A stretch of DNA of 48,335 nt from the NCBI GenBank assembly GCA_024763035.1, contig JANTGG010000009.1, positions 1 through 48,335 of the forward strand. The letters are read 5' to 3'. The DNA comes from Desulfocapsa sp. (GTDB taxonomy: Bacteria; Desulfobacterota; Desulfobulbia; Desulfobulbales; Desulfocapsaceae). Below are positions 44,951 to 48,335 of this stretch, piece by piece. Each line of letters opens with the position of its first letter. The first letter of the stretch is position 1. The translations under genes were made by a program, and so were the position numbers. The notes under the pieces are model-generated. The model was not told the origin of the DNA, ran no database searches, and was given only the letters and a program-made list of their open reading frames with translations.

Positions 44951-45277
44951 CTACTTCCTCCCTTTATCTTTTCCTTTGCCCCAAAGTGGATCCTGCCCGA
45001 ATCGATCCATCCACCAGTCATCTGCCTCCACGGAATCTCCGTCACCGGGAACAAGGGGAATGCGAAACTGGCTGCAGTGACGTATCAGCAGATCATAGGA
45101 TCTGGTCAGCTGCCGCATGACCGTTCCCTTCTCCTTATCGTTTCCCACAATATCTGGATGAAACGCTTTGCATTTCTGCCGATAGCTCCGCTTGATCTCC
45201 CCCAGGGTCGCCCGGTCTCCAAGCCCCAGCAACTCCTTTGCTTCCAGAAGATCCTGCCACTCTGATTTTGTGGTCAT
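44951..45277 (-). CDS. J-domain (DnaJ-like) protein
   Basis: A 108-aa protein consisting mostly of a J domain, which would stimulate a DnaK ATPase. The HPD motif is at 40-42 in SYRQKCKAFHPDIVGND, preceded by LLGLGDRATLGEIKR. No Gly/Phe or zinc region follows, so it is a type III J protein. The tail has a Trp-Trp pair (DDWWMDRFG) and a basic end. Its ATG overlaps the plsY stop by 4 bases, so it is translated together with plsY. The client is unknown. Confidence 0.88.
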   Translation of the reverse strand: MTTKSEWQDLLEAKELLGLGDRATLGEIKRSYRQKCKAFHPDIVGNDKEKGTVMRQLTRSYDLLIRHCSQFRIPLVPGDGDSVEADDWWMDRFGQDPLWGKGKDKGRK

Positions 45278-45882
45278 GCTGTTTCCTTCTTTTTCCAGCC
45301 CTTCTCCTCACCCCGCAGCAGTCTGCCGATATTCGCACTGTGCTTCACCCATATCAGAAATGCAATCACCACAGCAGCAAGCAGGATAGGGGTTGTGCCA
45401 TTCAGCATCCAGATACAAAGGGGAATAACGGCTGCGGCAGCAAGGGAACCTGCCGACACAAAACCCGAGACTGCCACCACTCCAATAAAAAGCAACAGGG
45501 CAAAGAGAATGGAGAGGGGCGAAAAGAACAGAAACACGCCAAGTGCTGTGGCAACACCCTTTCCCCCCTTAAACCCGATATACACCGGAAACATATGTCC
45601 AAGAACTGTTGCCAGTCCGCAAAGGGCAATATACGTCTCATAATTTGCATTCTGCTCCAGAAAAAGTGACGCGAGATAAACCGGCACAAAGCCTTTGCCG
45701 ACATCACACAAAAGGGTGAGGATACCCAGTTTCTTTCCCAGCAGACGGGCAACATTTGTCGCCCCGATATTGCCACTGCCGGAATTGCGCACATCTCTGC
45801 CGGCAGCACGCCCGAACAAAAGTCCGAAAGGAACGGCACCCGCGAGATAGCAAAGAATAAAAATGATAAAAAATGTACCCAT
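45274..45882 (-). CDS. plsY: Glycerol-3-phosphate acyltransferase PlsY
   Basis: A 202-aa polytopic enzyme that transfers acyl groups from acyl-phosphate to glycerol-3-phosphate, the first step of phospholipid synthesis. It has about five helices and the conserved loops SGSGNIGATNVARLLGKK, FKGGKGVATALGVF and GLATVLGHMFPVY. The ATG at 45882 has GAGACGGAT just before it; a longer version from 46020 adds a Trp/Arg-rich segment unlike the family. The C-terminus ends basic. It is followed, in overlap, by the J-domain gene. Confidence 0.95.
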   Translation of the reverse strand: MGTFFIIFILCYLAGAVPFGLLFGRAAGRDVRNSGSGNIGATNVARLLGKKLGILTLLCDVGKGFVPVYLASLFLEQNANYETYIALCGLATVLGHMFPVYIGFKGGKGVATALGVFLFFSPLSILFALLLFIGVVAVSGFVSAGSLAAAAVIPLCIWMLNGTTPILLAAVVIAFLIWVKHSANIGRLLRGEEKGWKKKETA

Positions 45883-45913
45883 ATCCGTCTCAAATGTGTT
45901 GATTCTCAAATTG

Positions 45914-45942
45914 TATGTATTACGTTGTATCCATGTTGACAA
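45914..45942 (-). promoter_or_regulatory. Possible plsY promoter
   Basis: Minus-strand TTGTCA (45942-45937), 17 bases, TACATA (45919-45914). It lies about 30 bases before the plsY ATG. The boxes are moderate matches. Confidence 0.35.
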
Positions 45943-46076
45943 AAACCACCACTGCAGACAGTAACGCAAATCAGGCAGGAACACAACTTTGATGGCGTTT
46001 ACACGTATGCTGTGATACATTTAAGAGACAATTACAAAAAGTTTACCATCTCATTACTACTACAAATCATTCCATT

Positions 46077-46586
46077 ATGAGCCTGCGCCCCATTCTAACA
46101 TTCCCCGATCCCGTCCTTCGCAAAAAAGCGGAAAAGGTCACCGTCTTTGACGACTCCCTCAGCCCTCTTATCACTGATATGGCGGCAACCATGTATGATG
46201 CTCCCGGCATCGGACTTGCCGCCCCCCAGATCGGAGAATCCATTCAGCTGATTGTGGTTGATGTCTCCAAAGAAGAGGACGAACAAAAATTCACGGTTCT
46301 CATCAATCCGGAAATCACCGAACGTGAGGGCCATCAGGTGGATGAAGAGGGGTGCCTCTCCGTGATAGATCTCACTGCTTCGGTAAAAAGAAGCCGGAAA
46401 ATCACAGTGACCTACCAGGATGCATCGGGTGCAGAACAGACCCTCACCACCGAAGACCGTTTTGCGGTAGTGCTGCAGCATGAAATCGACCATCTGCACG
46501 GCATCCTCTTCCTCGATCATCTCTCCACACTGAAACGAACCATGTATAAGAAGAAGATCAAAAAACAGCTGGCATCCAAAAAATAG
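46077..46586 (+). CDS. def: Peptide deformylase
   Basis: A 169-aa metalloenzyme that removes the formyl group from new proteins. All three motifs are intact: GIGLAAPQIG (45-54), EEGCLSV with Cys93, and QHEIDHLHG with His135, Glu136 and His139, which hold the Fe or Zn. The C-terminal helix is basic (MYKKKIKKQLASKK). It starts after a leader without a clear ribosome site. fmt follows after 7 bases, the usual def-fmt pair. Confidence 0.97.
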   Translation: MSLRPILTFPDPVLRKKAEKVTVFDDSLSPLITDMAATMYDAPGIGLAAPQIGESIQLIVVDVSKEEDEQKFTVLINPEITEREGHQVDEEGCLSVIDLTASVKRSRKITVTYQDASGAEQTLTTEDRFAVVLQHEIDHLHGILFLDHLSTLKRTMYKKKIKKQLASKK

Positions 46587-46593
46587 GGGCATC

Positions 46594-47544
46594 ATGGCAG
46601 ATAAACAGTTTCGTATTATCTTTATGGGCACACCTGATTTTTCCGTCCCTGCCCTCCAGGCGTTAATCGACGGTCCGGACCACGTTACTGCAGTGGTCAC
46701 GCAACCCGATCGCCCCAAAGGCAGAGGCAAGAAACTCACCCCGCCGCCGGTAAAGGTTCTGGCCGAATCAGCCGGGATTCCCGTTATCCAGCCCACAAAA
46801 ATCAAAACTGAAGAATTTGCCGCCCAATTACGCTCATACAATCCGGACCTTATAATTGTTGCCGCCTACGGCCGGATTCTGCCGTCGTCCATCCTCGACC
46901 TTCCCCCCATGGGCTGCATCAATATCCACGGTTCCCTCCTCCCCCGTCATCGGGGTGCCGCCCCCATCCAGTGGGCAATACTTGCGGGTGACAAAGAGGC
47001 AGGGGTCACCATTATGCAGATGGATGTGGGCATGGACACCGGAGATATGCTGCTGCCCGCCTCCATTCCCGTTCAGGAAGACGATACCGCAGGCAGCCTT
47101 TTCACCAAACTCTCGGAACTCGGCGGCAAGGCACTGCTGCAGGCACTCGATCTGCTGCGGCAGGATAAACTTCCACCCGTCAAACAGGATCACAGCCTGG
47201 CAACCGAAGCCCCTCCCTTAAAAAAGGAGGACGGCTGTATCGACTGGAAAAAATCCGCCGAAGAAATCCACTGCCTTATCCGCGGGATGGATCCCTGGCC
47301 CACAGCCTACAGTTTTCTTGACGGAAAACGGTTTCGTTTTTTCTCCCCGACCGTGAGTACCAGAGAGACGGATCTTTTGCCGGGAGCTATTGTCCAGGCA
47401 GACCGCGACGGACTCTCCATCGCCACGGGAAACGGTGTGCTCAGTGTTAGCGAGATCCAGCCGGAAGGGAAAAAACGCATGAGTGTGGAAGCCTATCTCT
47501 GCGGGCAAAAGCTTACGCCAGGGCAGCAGTTCAATGCTGCCTGA
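46594..47544 (+). CDS. fmt: Methionyl-tRNA formyltransferase
   Basis: A 316-aa enzyme that formylates initiator Met-tRNA using 10-formyl-tetrahydrofolate. The catalytic region is read in INIHGSLLPRHRGAAPIQWA (Asn and His), with VTIMQMDVGMDTGDML carrying the Asp. The N-terminus (RIIFMGTPDFSVPALQALI) and the C-terminal tRNA-binding domain (CLIRGMDPWPTAYSFLDGK) are typical. It is coupled to def and runs within 3 bases of larC. Confidence 0.97.
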   Translation: MADKQFRIIFMGTPDFSVPALQALIDGPDHVTAVVTQPDRPKGRGKKLTPPPVKVLAESAGIPVIQPTKIKTEEFAAQLRSYNPDLIIVAAYGRILPSSILDLPPMGCINIHGSLLPRHRGAAPIQWAILAGDKEAGVTIMQMDVGMDTGDMLLPASIPVQEDDTAGSLFTKLSELGGKALLQALDLLRQDKLPPVKQDHSLATEAPPLKKEDGCIDWKKSAEEIHCLIRGMDPWPTAYSFLDGKRFRFFSPTVSTRETDLLPGAIVQADRDGLSIATGNGVLSVSEIQPEGKKRMSVEAYLCGQKLTPGQQFNAA

Positions 47545-47547
47545 CCG

Positions 47548-48335
47548 ATGACTGCCTGCTCCTCCATCGCCTACCTGGACTGTTTTTCAGGAATCAGCGG
47601 CGATATGCTTCTGGGGGCATTGCTCCATGCCGGCCTGGAACAGGATTTTCTGGTATCGGAGCTGAGGAAACTGGAAGGTGTCGACTTTCAGCTGAGCATC
47701 AGGAAAACGGTACAGGCAGGAATCGGCTGCAGACAGATCCAGGTTCACTCCCCTTCACACCAGACATTCCGCCACCTGCCGAATATCCTCGACCTGCTCA
47801 AAAAAAGCAGTCTCCCCGAAACCATTACCGCCAAAGCCAAACAGATTTTTATACATCTGGCGAACGCCGAGGCAAAAGTCCACGACATTCACCGGGACAA
47901 GGTTCATTTCCATGAAGTGGGAGCCGTCGACACCATTGTTGATATTGTGGGTGCCCTTATCGGCCTCCGCTTTTTCAATATTGAACGGATTGTCTGCTCA
48001 CCCCTGCCCATGGGACGGGGGTTTGTCAAATGTGCGCACGGCACCCTGCCCCTGCCCGCCCCTGCGGTCTGTGAACTGCTTGGTGACACACCGGTGTACG
48101 GGGTCGATCAATCCCTTGAACTGGTCACGCCCACTGGAGCAGCCATTGCGGTAAGTCTGGCAGATGATTTTGGAGCCATTCCACCAATGCAGATACAGGC
48201 ATGCGGATACGGTGCAGGCAGCCAAACCCTGAAAGACGGGCAGCCCAATCTTCTCCGCCTGCTCATCGGCACAGCAGCAACACAAACAGAGAGTCACACT
48301 GTTGAGATCATAGAAACAAACCTTGACGACTGGAA
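47548..48335 (+). CDS. larC: Nickel pincer cofactor biosynthesis protein LarC (3' end beyond window)
   Basis: The first 262 codons of a LarC protein, which inserts nickel into the pyridinium-dithiocarboxylate pincer cofactor used by lactate racemase and related enzymes. Landmarks: YLDCFSGISGDMLLGALL at the start, VHFHEVGAVDTIVDIVGALI, CSPLPMGRGFVKCAHGTLPL, LVTPTGAAIA, and ETNLDDW at the window end. The open frame reaches the last base, so a stop lies outside. Lactobacillus LarC needs a programmed frameshift; whether this one does cannot be seen here. No larB or larE is in view. Nickel use is shared with the hydrogenase genes of this window. Confidence 0.93.
   Translation, partial: MTACSSIAYLDCFSGISGDMLLGALLHAGLEQDFLVSELRKLEGVDFQLSIRKTVQAGIGCRQIQVHSPSHQTFRHLPNILDLLKKSSLPETITAKAKQIFIHLANAEAKVHDIHRDKVHFHEVGAVDTIVDIVGALIGLRFFNIERIVCSPLPMGRGFVKCAHGTLPLPAPAVCELLGDTPVYGVDQSLELVTPTGAAIAVSLADDFGAIPPMQIQACGYGAGSQTLKDGQPNLLRLLIGTAATQTESHTVEIIETNLDDW

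Overview
The window reads as a chromosomal segment of an anaerobic Gram-negative bacterium. The best guess is the Desulfobacterota, probably a Desulfobulbales-type sulfur or sulfate metaboliser. This rests on a periplasmic quinone-linked [NiFe] hydrogenase with a full hyp set, a rubredoxin, a chemoreceptor fused to a bacteriohemerythrin, a chemoreceptor with Cys-bearing PAS repeats, outer-membrane assembly genes (tamA/tamB) and RND efflux. No rRNA, tRNA, CRISPR array, prophage or insertion sequence was seen. The taxonomic placement is inference; the gene calls come from motifs read in the translated sequence.

Layout. 1-3.9 kb (+): 3' part of a PAS-repeat chemoreceptor, then a GNAT acetyltransferase overlapping a histone-deacetylase-like hydrolase, then a YkgJ-type Cys-cluster protein. 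4.0-6.4 kb: a secreted unknown protein (-), a gene-poor stretch with two tandem 20-mers and a perfect sigma-54 promoter with no obvious gene, and a lone nucleotidyltransferase (-). 6.5-8.6 kb: a LysR regulator divergent from an exported transglutaminase-like protein, with a T-N11-A palindrome abutting a promoter. 8.6-11.7 kb: a small membrane protein, a zinc-ribbon Deg/trypsin-like protease, rubredoxin, an ICMT/PEMT-like membrane methyltransferase and a coiled-coil protein. 11.9-22.6 kb (-): one tight unit hisS-aspS-tamA-tamB-sensor kinase-response regulator. 22.8-25.3 kb (+): an NMO/FabK-like flavoenzyme and pcnB. 25.3-27.7 kb (-): the hemerythrin chemoreceptor.

28.0-38.6 kb (+): the hydrogenase locus, in order small subunit (Tat), large subunit, cytochrome b, hypF, hypC, hypD, hypE, maturation protease, hypA, hypB, followed by a small CXXCH protein. 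H2 would be oxidised outside the inner membrane and electrons passed through the cytochrome b to quinone. The Hyp proteins build and insert the NiFe(CN)2CO centre, and the protease trims the large subunit. A 15-unit heptamer array lies between hypD and hypE, and a short relative of it lies at the start of tamA.

38.7-43.7 kb (-): an RND efflux operon (marR-adaptor-permease) with a palindrome over its promoter. 43.8-44.9 kb: a REP-like palindromic element (second copy at 11.8 kb), a 50-aa ORF, and a 62-aa ORF behind a perfect sigma-54 promoter. 44.9-45.9 kb (-): plsY overlapping a J-domain gene. 46.1-48.3 kb (+): def, fmt and the 5' part of larC, which runs off the window.

The points most worth following up are the two sigma-54 promoters with tiny or no ORFs, the heptamer arrays, the paired REP-like elements, the protease with a coiled coil between its catalytic His and Asp, the Cys-pair PAS receptor, and the translational linkage of tamAB to a two-component system.
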